Below are positions 17,926 through 27,500 of a DNA stretch of 64,000 nucleotides, in pieces. The stretch is taken from positions 930,001-994,000 of the forward strand of contig CAWCIW010000001.1 in assembly GCA_963795825.1 (NCBI GenBank). The letters run 5' to 3'. The stretch's first letter is position 1, and every line of letters starts with the position of its first letter. Under the pieces are notes generated by a model. That model was given only the letters and a program-made list of their open reading frames with translations. It had not been told where the DNA came from and ran no database searches. The position numbers were made by a program, and so were the translations under genes. This DNA comes from BOG-908 sp963795825 (GTDB lineage: Bacteria; Pseudomonadota; Alphaproteobacteria; Acetobacterales; Acetobacteraceae).

Positions 17926-19455
17926 ATGCAGGATACACTTTCGGCAATGATCGCCGGCTTGACCAGCGCGCGCGCGATCGGCGCGCCTGGCCGGCCCTGG
18001 CTTGATGGGCCCGGCCTGGCGCGCCTGGCCGCCGGCGTGGCCGATACGCTGGCGGGGCGCGGCATCGGGCCCGGGGATCGGGTGGCCATCGTGTTGCCGA
18101 ACGGGCCGGAGATGGCCAGCGCGTTCCTGACGGTGGCGGCCGCGTGCTGTGCCGCGCCGCTGAACCCGGCCTACAAGGCGGACGAGTTCGAGTTCTATCT
18201 TTCCGACCTGAAGCCGGCGGCGATCATCCTGGCGCCGGGCGCGTTTCCGGCGGCGGCGGATGTGGCGGCGCGGCTTGGCATACCGGTGCTGAACCTGGTC
18301 CATGATGAAAGCGCGGCGGCCGGGCTGTTCCGGCTCGAGGGCGCGGCCACGTCGCAGGCCGGGCGGACGGTGCGCGCCCCGGAGCCTGGCGATCCGGCGC
18401 TGGTGTTGCATACGTCCGGCACCACGGCGCGGCCGAAGATCGTGCCGCTGACCAACGCGAACGTGGTGGCTTCGGCCGGGCATATCGCGGAGTCGCTGGC
18501 GCTTGGGCCGGACGATGTGTGCCTCAACGTGATGCCGCTGTTCCACATACACGGGCTGATCGCGGCGGTGACGGCCTCGCTGCGGGCGGGGGCGGCGGTA
18601 TGCTGCACGCCGGGATTCAACGCGTTCAAGTTCGCCGAGCTGCTGGGTCAGATACGGCCGACCTGGTACACCGCGGTGCCGACGATGCACCAGGCGATCC
18701 TGATGCGGATGCGGGGCCATGCCGAGCAGGCGCGCGCGGCCAAGCTGCGGTTCATCCGGTCGTCTTCCGCCTCGCTGCCGCCGCAGGTGATGGCCGAGCT
18801 GGAGGAGGTGTTCGCAGCGCCGGTGATCGAGGCGTACGGGATGACGGAGGCGGCGCACCAGATGGCGTGCAACCCGCTGCCGCCGCGGGCGCGCAAGCCG
18901 GGCGCAGTGGGGATCGCCGCGGGGCCGGAGATCGCGATCATGGACGACGACAACGCGATACTGGCGCAGGGTGCCATCGGCGAGGTGGTGATACGCGGCC
19001 CGAACGTGACGCCGGGCTACGACAGCAATCCGGCGGCTAATGCGAAGGCGTTCACCGCGGGCTGGTTCCGCACCGGCGACCAGGGGCGGCTGGACGAGGA
19101 GGGCTATCTGTTCCTGACCGGCCGGCTGAAGGAGCAGATCAACCGCGGCGGCGAGAAGATCAGCCCGCTGGAGGTGGATGTGGTGCTGCTGGACCATCCG
19201 GCGATCGCCCAGGCCTGCACCTTCGGGATACCGCACGACAAGCTCGGCGAGGAAGTGGGCGTGGTGGTGGTGCTGCGACCCGGCATGGCGGCGAGCGAGG
19301 CGGAGATACGCGATTTCGCGGCACAGCGCCTGGCGGCCTTCAAGGTGCCGCGCCGGGTGCTGCTGATGGACGACATTCCCAAAGGGGCCACCGGCAAGAT
19401 ACAGCGTATCGGGCTGGCGGCGAAGCTCGGGCTGACCCCGCAAGACGCGGCGTGA
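17926..19455 (+). CDS. AMP-dependent acyl-CoA ligase, oxalate-CoA ligase (Pcs60/AAE3) type
   Basis: The 509-residue protein belongs to the ANL adenylating family: HTSGTTARPKIVPLTN is the P-loop-like A3 motif and YGMTEAAHQM the A5 motif. WFRTGDQGRLDEEGYLFLTGR is A7-A8, INRGGEKISP the hinge region and KGATGKIQR carries the A10 lysine. The A5 region followed by RARKPGAVG and the EVVIRGPNVTPGYDSNPAAN stretch match yeast Pcs60 and plant AAE3, which ligate oxalate to CoA. With a PanE-like reductase overlapping its stop and an oxalate/formate antiporter next, oxalate is the probable substrate. A medium-chain fatty acid ligase is the alternative. Confidence 0.8.
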   Translation: MQDTLSAMIAGLTSARAIGAPGRPWLDGPGLARLAAGVADTLAGRGIGPGDRVAIVLPNGPEMASAFLTVAAACCAAPLNPAYKADEFEFYLSDLKPAAIILAPGAFPAAADVAARLGIPVLNLVHDESAAAGLFRLEGAATSQAGRTVRAPEPGDPALVLHTSGTTARPKIVPLTNANVVASAGHIAESLALGPDDVCLNVMPLFHIHGLIAAVTASLRAGAAVCCTPGFNAFKFAELLGQIRPTWYTAVPTMHQAILMRMRGHAEQARAAKLRFIRSSSASLPPQVMAELEEVFAAPVIEAYGMTEAAHQMACNPLPPRARKPGAVGIAAGPEIAIMDDDNAILAQGAIGEVVIRGPNVTPGYDSNPAANAKAFTAGWFRTGDQGRLDEEGYLFLTGRLKEQINRGGEKISPLEVDVVLLDHPAIAQACTFGIPHDKLGEEVGVVVVLRPGMAASEAEIRDFAAQRLAAFKVPRRVLLMDDIPKGATGKIQRIGLAAKLGLTPQDAA

Positions 19456-20429
19456 TGCCCAGCATCTGCGTATTCGGCGCCGGCGCCATCGGCGGCATGG
19501 TGGCGGCCAAGCTGGAGGCGGCGGGCACGCCGGTATCCATCGTGGCGCGCGGGCCGCATCTGGCGGCGGTGCAGCAGGACGGGCTGGTGCTGCTATCCGG
19601 CGGCGAGCGCATCGTGACGCGGCCGCGCGCGGTGCCGCACGGCGATGCGATCGGGCCGCAGGACTACCTGGTGCTGACGCTGAAGGCGCATTCGCTGGCG
19701 CCGGCGCTGCCGCAACTGGCACCGCTCGTGGGGCCGCAGACCACGATCGTGGCGGCGATCAACGGCGTGCCGTGGTGGTATACGTTCGGGCTGCCGGAGC
19801 CTTTCGGCGGGCGGCGGGTGATTTCGGTGGATCCGGACGGCGCCCTGTGGGACGCGCTGCCGCCGGCGCAGACGATCGGCGCCATCGTGTATCCGGCGGC
19901 CACTATCGCCGCACCCGGCGTGATCGAGCACAGCTATGGCGACCGGTTCAGCCTGGGCGAGCCGGATGGCGCGCGTTCGGAGCGGGCGAGCGTTCTGTCG
20001 GCCCTGCTGATCGCGGCGGGGCTGAAGGCGCCGGTGCGGCCGCGCTTGCGCGACGAGCTGTGGGTGAAGCTGTGGGGCAACATGGCGTTCAACCCGATCA
20101 GCGCGCTCACCGGGGCCACGCTCGATGTGATTGCCGGCGAGGCGGGCAGCCGGGCGGTGGCGCGGGCGATGATGCTGGAAGGCCAGGCGGTGGCGGAGCG
20201 GCTCGGCATACGCTTTGCGATCGATGTGGAGAAGCGGATCGATGGGGCGGCCGAGGTGGGCCACCACAAGACATCCATGCTGCAGGATATGGAGGCGGGC
20301 CGGCCGCTGGAGATCGAGGCGATACTCGGCGCCGTGGTGGAGATGGCGGGCTGGGTGGATGTGGACGCGCCGCTTAGCCGGGCGATGCTGGCTCTGGTGC
20401 GGCAGCGGGCTGCTGTGCGGGTTTTGTAG
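19455..20429 (+). CDS. PanE/ApbA-family reductase, possible oxalyl-CoA reductase
   Basis: The 324-residue protein has an N-terminal NADP-binding GAGAIGG motif (residues 8-14). LTLKAHS holds the conserved lysine, and the second catalytic block is ELWVKLWGNMAFNPISALTGATL. The C-terminal domain ends HHKTSMLQDMEAGRPLEIEAILGAV. All these are standard for ketopantoate reductases. It overlaps the ligase stop (TGATG), so it is translationally coupled to an oxalate-type ligase. In Methylobacterium a PanE paralogue in the oxalate cluster reduces oxalyl-CoA to glyoxylate, and by context this gene is a candidate for the same step. A true pantothenate-pathway role cannot be ruled out from sequence alone. 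Confidence 0.75.
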   Translation: MPSICVFGAGAIGGMVAAKLEAAGTPVSIVARGPHLAAVQQDGLVLLSGGERIVTRPRAVPHGDAIGPQDYLVLTLKAHSLAPALPQLAPLVGPQTTIVAAINGVPWWYTFGLPEPFGGRRVISVDPDGALWDALPPAQTIGAIVYPAATIAAPGVIEHSYGDRFSLGEPDGARSERASVLSALLIAAGLKAPVRPRLRDELWVKLWGNMAFNPISALTGATLDVIAGEAGSRAVARAMMLEGQAVAERLGIRFAIDVEKRIDGAAEVGHHKTSMLQDMEAGRPLEIEAILGAVVEMAGWVDVDAPLSRAMLALVRQRAAVRVL

Positions 20430-20432
20430 GGT

Positions 20433-20614
20433 GAGGCAAGGCAAGCAGCCCTTTTTCGAGGAAAAGGACCAAAAAGCTTTTGCTCTCCCGGTGCATGGGC
20501 GCCCGCGTTCGTTCTGCGAGAGTGATATTGGCAGAACGAAAAAACAGGCACGTGCAAGCCAGGAGACAAAAGCTTTTTGGTCCTTTTTCTCGAAAAAGGA
20601 CTACTTTCTTCCTT
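20433..20614. repeat. Paired-arm repeat, copy 7 (full)
   Basis: Arms at 20433-20485 and 20562-20614, CGAG/GCTTTT subtype, with a mismatched GCCC/GGAC stem in the left arm. The centre shares GGTGCATGGGCGCCCGCG and TTGGCAGAACG with copy 6. It separates the reductase gene from the antiporter gene, which points in the same direction. Confidence 0.85.
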
Positions 20615-20644
20615 AGCTCTTAGGCACATGGGTTCATAACGTTC

Positions 20645-21995
20645 ATGCAAGCGCTGAAATCCCGCTGGGGCCAACTGATCATCGGCATCGTCTGCATGGT
20701 GATGATCGCCAATTTGCAATATGGCTGGACGTTGTTCGTGCTGCCGATCGGGCATGCGCATGGCTGGGGCCGGGCCGCGATACAGGTGGCGTTCACCGTG
20801 TTCGTGCTGTGCGAAACCTGGTTGCTGCCGCTGGAAGGTTATGTGATCGACCGTATCGGCCCGCGGCTGACGGTGTGCGCCGGCGGCGTGCTGATCGGCG
20901 CATCCTGGGTGCTGGACAGCGTGGCCGCGTCGCTGATGACGCTGTATGTGGCTTCCGCGATCGGCGGCATCGGATCGGGGTTCATCTATGGCGCGACGGT
21001 GGGCAACGCGATCAAGTGGTTTCCCGACAAGCGCGGCCTGGCAGCGGGGTTGACCGCGGCGGGATTCGGCGCCGGCTCCGCGCTAACTCTGGTGCCGATT
21101 TCCAACATGATCGGGCGCGACGGATACCAGCACACGTTCCTGGTGTTCGGGCTGCTGCAGGGCATCGTGGTGGTTCTGGCGGCGCAGTTGTTGCGCGCGC
21201 CGCCTGGCTCTGGCGGAGGGCGCGAGCACGCCCTTATCGTCGAGCGGGATGAATGCGATGCGGCCCTCGCGGCTGCATGACATCACGCGCGATTATACGC
21301 CGGGCGAGGTGGCGCGCGAGCCGGTGTTCTGGCTGATGTATCTGCTGTTCGTGCTGGTGGGCGCGGGCGGGTTGATGGCCACCGCACAGCTCTCCGTGAT
21401 CGCCACCGATTTCGGCGTGGCTAAAACGCCGGTGACGCTGCTGTTTTTGACGATGCCCGCGCTGACCTTTGCGCTGGCGATCGATCGCGTGCTGAACGGG
21501 CTGACGCGGCCGTTCTTCGGCTGGGTGTCCGACCAGATCGGGCGCGAGAACACGATGTTCATCGCGTTTCTGCTGGAGGGTATCGGCATACTCGTGCTGG
21601 TGTGGCAGGCGGCCAATCCGGTGGCGTTCGTGGTGCTGACGGGCGTGGTGTTCTTTGCCTGGGGCGAGATCTACTCGCTGTTCCCCGCCACGTGCGGCGA
21701 CACGTTCGGCCGCAAGTTTGCCGCTACCAACTACGGCCTTCTGTATACCGCGAAAGGGACCGCGGCGCTGCTGGTGCCGCTCGGCAGCGTGCTGCGGGAG
21801 GCTACGGGGAGCTGGCTGGCTGTGCTGTATGTGGCAGCCGGGGTGAATTTGCTGGCGGCGGTGCTGGCATTGTTCGTGCTGAAGCCGCTGCGTCGGGGCT
21901 TCATCCGGCGCTCGATGCTGTTGCGGGCGGAGGAGCGTATCGCCGCGGCTCGAGTGCCTATTCCCGGGCAGGCGGCTGTTGTATTTCCGGATTGA
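20645..21995 (+). pseudogene. oxlT: Oxalate/formate antiporter (OxlT family), one-base frameshift in the central loop
   Basis: OxlT-type major facilitators exchange oxalate for formate or import oxalate. The first half (MQALKSRWGQLIIGIVCMVM...) has the family signature NLQYGWTLFVLPI, CETWLLPLEGYVIDRIGPR, and FIYGATVGNAIKWFPDKRGLAAG, about six membrane segments. The second half starts at RDYTPGEVAREPVFWLMYLLFVLVGAGG in another frame and adds six more. The frame change falls between about 21205 and 21260 in the cytoplasmic loop. Removing one base gives a single protein of about 449 residues, normal for the family. Two separately translated halves are conceivable but less likely than one indel. 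Confidence 0.8.
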
Positions 21996-22034
21996 TAGGG
22001 CGGGAGGGAAGCAGACGCCTATTTCCCTGCCTTT

Positions 22035-24099
22035 CTACATGTCCAACCCCGCCACATAATCCGAAAGCGCCTCATCCGCGCCGGACACCTGCTTCTGCAA
22101 AGCATCGATCTGCCGGCGCAAATCGTCCAGATCGTTCTCCTGCGACTGCAATGTGTTGAGGTAGCGGTGCTGAAGCGCGCTATTGGCCGGCACGGCGCCG
22201 AGATTGCTGCGCAGGCGCTCCTGATCGGTGATGATGGCGGTGCTGCGCGTCTGCAGCTCTTCGAGCTGGGATTGCAGCGTGCTCACCGCCTGGTGCAGGT
22301 CCGCGGCATGCTGGATGGCATGGCGCAGCTTTTCGGAAAGTGCGGTGTTGCTGGCATAGAGGATCGCCGCCTGCCCATCCAGCTCGGCCACGGATTTGGC
22401 ATCGCTGGTCGTCTGCTCGGTCACCAGTTCGATGGTCTGCGTCGTGCCTGGCGGCACATCCTGCGTCACGCGCCATACATCCGGCGTGGTCGTCACCGAT
22501 TTGCCCGTAGGTTCGGCCAGCGCGATATCGGCGGATTTCGGCTGCTCCAGGACCACCGTGCGCGCACCGGATTTCGGCGTCGTGACGCGATAGTCGGTCA
22601 CCTGCCTGTCCTGCTGCTTCAGCGTGAGCGTGCCGTAGGCGATCGTGCCGCCGGTGATGTGCTGCGTGGCGTGATGGCTCACGTCGATCGTCGTCGCGAG
22701 GTCCAGTGCGAAGCTGGCCAGGCGCTGTTCGCCCGGCTCGATCGCGGGGATGCGCGCGTCGCCCACATAGGCGGGCTGGCCCGCTTTGTCCGTGTCGAAC
22801 AGCGTCACCAGACCGGGCGGCAGCGCGCCCCCCGTGTCGTTGGTCAGTTGCAGCGCCACCAGCGGATGGGCCGCATCCGTCTCCGGCTGGAAATAGGCCA
22901 CGCGCCTGGCGGGTAGCGCGCGATCGATGAGCGGCAACAGGAGAGACTGCCCGGAGCCCGCGGTGATCGGGCTGGCCAGATGGAAATTGACCTGGGCGAT
23001 GGACTGGTCGATCGCGGCCGGCGGGGGCGCCGGTGCGTAAACACGCCCCAGGCCCCCGAAGGCGGCGCTGTCCCCCCTGGCGAAAGACCGCTGCCGTAGC
23101 GGCGCCACCTTCATTTCCGGTGCCGGGGTGAACGGCGGTGGCGGTGCCGCCATCGTCGGCGGCGGCGGCGGCGGCGGCGGCATCGCCGCACTGGCGGCCG
23201 GCGCCGCGCCCACCGCGTCATACGCATCCACCGAAGGTGCCAGCCCCGCCGCTTCCGATACCGGCGCCTCCGGCCGGCTGGAGAACACCGGCTGGTACAG
23301 CGGCGTGTGGTACAGCACCGGCCGACCGGATGTCAGCGTCACGTCCACGCCCTTCCAGTCCCGCCCGCTCAGGTTCTCCACCACCGCAAATGCCTGCAGA
23401 TGCGCGGGCTGCGCCGCATCGGCCGCCAGCGTGATCCGATACGTCGTCTTCCACACCGGCACCGGCACCACATAGGCAAAGCGCACATGCCGCGCCGGCC
23501 CATCCGCCAGTGTGATCGTGAGCGAGCGCCGGTCCTGCACGCGCTGTGCGGCGATCGCGGTCAGCGCGGTGCCGATCTGCGCCCGCAGCGCATCGGAGGA
23601 AAATGCGATATCCGGCGTATCCTCCAGCACGGTCCTGACGATGCCGTCATCCGTGGCGATGGTGAGCCGGTGCCGCGTCGCCCCCCGCTGCCCGGCAGCG
23701 CCAGGCACATCGAACGCACTCACCGACAATATCGCGCCCCGCGCGCCGATCGAGGCGATGCGCACCCGCTCGCCCACCAGGCTCGCCAGCAGCGCCTCCG
23801 GCGAGGCGAACGCGTCCGGCTTGAACGGCAGCGTGCGGAACGATTCGGCGAGCGGCTGCTGGCCCGGCAGCCGCACGGATTGCGCCGGCCCCGCCGCATC
23901 GTCCACGGTCAGGCTCTTCAGCAGGTCGTCCACCTGGTCCAGCGGTATGTCGAGTTGCAGCGTGGCCGCCGCGGTCACATCCGCCTCGAATTCGAACTGA
24001 CCGACGCCGCCCGAGGAGAGTACCGATGCGCTTCAGCGCCGGCTCTTCGGCCGCGGCCTGGGTGGTGAGGGCGAGCAGGGTGAGAGTCAGTTTGCGCAT
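22035..24099 (-). pseudogene. DUF4139 (MuiA-like) secreted protein, one-base frameshift near the N-terminus
   Basis: The gene opens at 24099 with MRKLTLTLLALTTQAAAEEPALKRIGT, a signal peptide. At about 24011-24022 the frame must change to give SSGGVGQFEFEADVTAAATLQLDIPLDQVDDLLKS, the standard start of mature DUF4139/DUF4140 proteins; one extra base (TCTCC) explains it. The rest is intact: VPVPVWKTTYRITL, a Pro-rich segment (about eight prolines in a row), DVWRVTQDVPPGTTQTIELV and a C-terminal coiled coil. Corrected length is about 687 residues. The family is secreted or periplasmic, often called mucoidy-inhibitor-like, with no known biochemical role. From 23978 the frame is open on its own, but that start would lack a signal peptide. 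Confidence 0.75.
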
Positions 24100-24117
24100 G
24101 TTCGCGGCCTTCAGGTT

Positions 24118-24305
24118 GGGCAAGGCAAGCAAGGCCTTCTTTTTTGAAAAAAAGAAGCAAAAAACTTTTGCTCCCCCGATGGCACTGCCGCTTCGGTTCA
24201 TTGCGCAAGTGCTGCAACTGGCAGAACGAGCGCGCAAGCTGGTGCAGGCGGGGAGCAAAAGCTTTTTGCTTCTTTTTCTCGAAAAAGAAGGCCTTGCTTC
24301 CTTCC
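24118..24305. repeat. Paired-arm repeat, copy 8 (full, mixed arms)
   Basis: The left arm (24118-24174) is TTGAA/ACTTTT subtype and the right arm (24252-24305) CGAG/GCTTTT subtype; both have CTTC/GAAG stems. The centre includes TGGCAGAACGAG and TGCAGGCGGGG. The copy fills the divergent space between the DUF4139 gene and xerD, and its right end touches the xerD start codon. Confidence 0.87.
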
Positions 24306-24306
24306 T

Positions 24307-25210
24307 ATGACCCAAGACCGCCACACGGAAGCCTTCCTGGAAATGCTGGCCGCAGAACGCGGCGCCGCCCGTAACACCCTGCTGGCCTACGCGCGCGACC
24401 TCGCCCATTTCAGCGAATTCGCCAAAGCCCAAGGCCAGGCCACCAGCCAGGCAGACCGCAACACCCTGGCCGCCTACATGCAAAGCCTGCCCGCCGCCGG
24501 GCTGGGCGCCCGCAGCGCCGCCAGGCGCCTCTCCTGCCTACGCCAGTTCCACCGCTTCCTGGCGCAGAGCGGCGTACGCCCCGACGACCCGACAGACCTG
24601 CTGGACGCCCCGCGCCAGACCCCCAAGCTGCCCCGCCTGCTCTCGGAAGCCGACATCAGCGCGCTCCTGCAAGCCGCTCCCACGCTGCCCGGACCCACGC
24701 GGCCCCATCGCCGCGGCCGCGCTGGAGATCCTCTATTCCACCGGCCTGCGCATCTCCGAAATGCTGGGCCTGCCCCGCGTGGCGCTGGCCACCACCGGGG
24801 ACATCCTGTTCGTGCGCGGCAAAGGCGGCCGCGAGCGCATCGTGCCCATCGCCGACGCCGCCCGCGCGGCCTGCGCGCTGCTGGTCGCCCGCGCGCCGGA
24901 AAGCCGCTGGCTGTTTCCCGGGCGAGACCCGCGGCGCCCGCTCACGCGCCAGGGCTTCGACCTCGTGTTGCGCGACGCCGCGGTCGCCGCCGGCCTCGAT
25001 CCCGCGCGCGTGTCGCCGCATGTGCTGCGGCACGCATTCGCGTCGCACATGCTGGCGCATGGCGCGGATCTGCGCAGCCTGCAATTGCTTTTGGGGCATG
25101 CCGATATTGCGACTACGCAGATCTACACGCATGTTCTGGCGACGCGGCTGCAGGCTTTGGTGGAGGCGCACCATCCTTTGGCTGGAAGCGGTCTGGCAGG
25201 AAGAAAGTAG
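24307..25210 (+). pseudogene. xerD: Tyrosine recombinase XerD, one-base frameshift
   Basis: XerC/XerD resolve chromosome dimers at dif. The N-terminal SAM-like domain (TEAFLEMLAAERGAARNTLLAYARDL) is intact. At about 24697 one extra base after GGACCC breaks the frame; skipping it gives GPIAAAALEILYSTGLRISEMLGLPR, with the first catalytic Arg. The remaining catalytic block is complete: KGGRERIVPI (Lys), HVLRHAFASHML (HxLR), LLGHADIATTQIYTH (GH and Tyr). Corrected length is 300 residues, exactly the family size. The stop TAG at 25208-25210 lies in the next repeat. No Shine-Dalgarno other than the repeat's own GAAGG is seen upstream. Confidence 0.87.
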
Positions 25211-25246
25211 TCCTTTTTCGAGAAAAAGGACCAAAAAGCTTTTGCA
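25199..25246. repeat. Paired-arm repeat, copy 9 (single arm)
   Basis: A lone left arm of CGAG/GCTTTT subtype with GTCC/GGAC stem lies between converging genes. The outer part reads AAGTAGTCC where most copies have AAGCAGTCC; this TAG is the xerD stop codon. Confidence 0.82.
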
Positions 25247-25270
25247 TTTTCCGCTGCAGTATTGCCCGCG

Positions 25271-26335
25271 TCAGTCCTTTTGCAACTCTATTTGCGGACG
25301 GAGGGCTTTTGCCACTTCCAGTCCTGATACGCTTACCGCTCCGCTCTGGTTCAGGCATGCTTCTACCGCTTCGAACACGATACGGTCTTCGGTGTTGCCG
25401 GCTTTGATTCTCGCCTGTTGCCAACCGGCCAGGTCGGCCCAGCCGATGAGCTGCCGCGAGCTGTTGGCGCGCTGGTCCCATTTCAGGTTCCAGACCTGCC
25501 GCAGCCAGTCACCATAGCGCGCGCGGGACGTGATCTCGATATCGGCGCGCTGCAAATTCGCCAGCACGGAGCTTGCCGTCCCGTCGCCCAGCAGGCTGCA
25601 GATCGGGTTGGACGTTTGCAGGCCAGGTTTGGTCACGATCCCCAACGCAAGCGCACGCGGCTCGATTTGCGCGATATCGGCTGCCGTCAGCCCGAGTAAG
25701 CTCGCCCACACCTGCGTATCCTGTGCGCTGAGATCGGGGCAAGCCGCAAACCGGGAGGTGACGTAGTTGGCGAAAGAGACGCATATCTCGTCGGGATCTC
25801 GAACGATCGCCATCAGACGATCCTTGAAGCGGAACATGCCTTCGTCGAGATAGGTATCGAGCTTGACGTGGCCGGACATGAACATGCGCGAGGCATCCCC
25901 GGTCTTGCGTGCGAGATTGCCAAGCCGGCGCGCAAGCTGCGTATCCGAGACAAGGCCCGCATCGGAAAGCTGATTGCTGATTGCAGGAAAACTCCTGTTC
26001 ATCGCAGCGATGAAATCAGTGCCGGCGCTTTTTGGAATATGCACAAACAGCAGGCGCTGCTTGCCAGGAAAGTGTCGCAGGATGCGACCGGGCAGTCCGT
26101 CGCGGAATGCCGGCGACTGGAACAGCGTCAATGCCCAATCTGCTGGGCTGAAGCCAGCGGGCTCGGCCAATTCCCAACCGGCGCGCGGCGCGCGATCCAG
26201 AAAGGCGTGAACAAGCTGGCGTGCACTGACGCCAGACCAGTCAACACGCGCGAACAATTCTTCGGCCAACTCGTTTTCACGAAGTTGCCCGAACAGCAGA
26301 ACAGTATCTCGGAATGTGACGGGCGGCCGAACCAT
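25271..26335 (-). CDS. Sulfotransferase-like protein
   Basis: The 354-residue protein has LLFVHIPKSAGTDF (HIPKSAGT at residues 99-106), the PAPS 5'-phosphosulfate-binding loop of the sulfotransferase family. RLMAIVRDPDEICVSF follows where the 3'-phosphate-binding Arg/Ser segment is expected. No signal peptide is visible, so a cytoplasmic sugar or glycan sulfotransferase is plausible. Its start overlaps the stop of the preceding gene by one base (TAATG), so the two are translated together. Base composition looks lower in GC than the neighbours, which could mean acquisition by transfer. Substrate unknown. Confidence 0.65.
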   Translation of the reverse strand: MVRPPVTFRDTVLLFGQLRENELAEELFARVDWSGVSARQLVHAFLDRAPRAGWELAEPAGFSPADWALTLFQSPAFRDGLPGRILRHFPGKQRLLFVHIPKSAGTDFIAAMNRSFPAISNQLSDAGLVSDTQLARRLGNLARKTGDASRMFMSGHVKLDTYLDEGMFRFKDRLMAIVRDPDEICVSFANYVTSRFAACPDLSAQDTQVWASLLGLTAADIAQIEPRALALGIVTKPGLQTSNPICSLLGDGTASSVLANLQRADIEITSRARYGDWLRQVWNLKWDQRANSSRQLIGWADLAGWQQARIKAGNTEDRIVFEAVEACLNQSGAVSVSGLEVAKALRPQIELQKD

Positions 26336-27486
26336 TACAGTGGCACTGCAGCGCTGCCGCGCGGCTGAAACGCCAGACCGAGCAACATCAGCGCCATGAC
26401 CCGCCCGTCTTTTACGTTCGCGCGATGCGGTGCCGACGCATCCGGATGGAAAAACCGCACCCGGTCGCTCCCATCCCGCCGCAGCAACGCGCCCGGAATC
26501 TCCAGCCCTACCCGCAACGCACTCGGAAAATCGAATTGTCCCAGCAACGCCGTATTCACCTGCACGCTCAACCGCTGCACAGGCAACAACGTCCGATGCA
26601 GATGCGGCGCCGCCGTGATCACCAGATCATACACCGGCGCCGCGACCAAAGGCGGAACCGTCAGAACACTCATCGCCCGCACCATCCAGCTCCCTTTCGG
26701 CTCCGGCCTGGCCCACCCCTCGCCCAGCAAAGCCAGCCCGTCCTGCCCGGTGCCGAAACCCAGCTCCAACCGCCCTGGCAGAACCGCCGCCGGCCCCGAA
26801 CCCCCGGCCAGCCACCAGTAATACGCCGCCTCACGCTGCCCTGGAACCTGCGCCGCATAATCCGCATTGGCCGGTACAGCCGCTTCCTCCTCGCCATACC
26901 GGTCGCCGACAAACCCGCGCTCCACCTGCGTGAGCGGCAGCGCCGTCTCGTGCGTCACGCCCACCAGGCCGTCATACGGCCGGCAAGCGAACGCCTCGGC
27001 CGCCGCCATCTGGTCCGGCCCGATCACCTGAATTGCGATCTCGGGGAAATCGAACTTCGCAGACCACAGCGCCGTCCATCCGCGCGCCGTCGTACGCACC
27101 CAGTCGCGCATCCGCGCCGAGACGAGATACGCATCGGATTCGAGATGCACCACACGCTCGAAATTGCGCGCGCCATACCGCAGCCCGGTGACGAACGAGC
27201 GGTGCCACCCCGGAAAATCGTAGACCGCCGCGCGGCCGAGCCGGTCCGCGTAGCGCAACACCAGAACCGGCGCCGTACTGCGTATCGATGCGGCATCTTC
27301 CGGTGTGCGCAACGTGTGCACATCCGCGTCGGGCCAGCCTGGCAACACGGACGAGCCGTCATCCACCAGAACGATCTGCTGCTGGCCCAGCGTCGCGGCC
27401 ATCACCGCATCGACCCAGCGGCGGTAACGTGTTTCCCAGATGCGGGTGGATGGCGCGTAGGCGGTGCAGAATACTAGCGTGCGCAT
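26335..27486 (-). CDS. Putative glycosyltransferase-like protein
   Basis: The 383-residue protein starts MRTLVFCTAYAPSTRIWETRYRRW and carries IVLVDDGSS, the nucleotide-sugar strand seen in GT-A enzymes. VVHLESDAYLVS provides a DxD-like acidic site. The C-terminal third (VYDLVITAAPHLH, then VQRLSVQVN and RVRFFHPDASAPHRANVKDGR) looks like a beta-rich accessory domain. It is coupled to the sulfotransferase-like gene, so the pair may build or decorate a surface glycan. The ATG at 27486 is chosen because everything upstream translates repeat copy 10. Family assignment is tentative. Confidence 0.5.
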   Translation of the reverse strand: MRTLVFCTAYAPSTRIWETRYRRWVDAVMAATLGQQQIVLVDDGSSVLPGWPDADVHTLRTPEDAASIRSTAPVLVLRYADRLGRAAVYDFPGWHRSFVTGLRYGARNFERVVHLESDAYLVSARMRDWVRTTARGWTALWSAKFDFPEIAIQVIGPDQMAAAEAFACRPYDGLVGVTHETALPLTQVERGFVGDRYGEEEAAVPANADYAAQVPGQREAAYYWWLAGGSGPAAVLPGRLELGFGTGQDGLALLGEGWARPEPKGSWMVRAMSVLTVPPLVAAPVYDLVITAAPHLHRTLLPVQRLSVQVNTALLGQFDFPSALRVGLEIPGALLRRDGSDRVRFFHPDASAPHRANVKDGRVMALMLLGLAFQPRGSAAVPL

Positions 27487-27500
27487 GGCCGCGCTCCAGC

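Noticed and set aside
22005..22034. Possible collapsed repeat remnant between oxlT and the DUF4139 gene (GGAAGCAG and CTGCCTTTC)
   Set aside because: Only the outer-end bases resemble the repeat and the hairpin cores are missing; too short to separate from chance.
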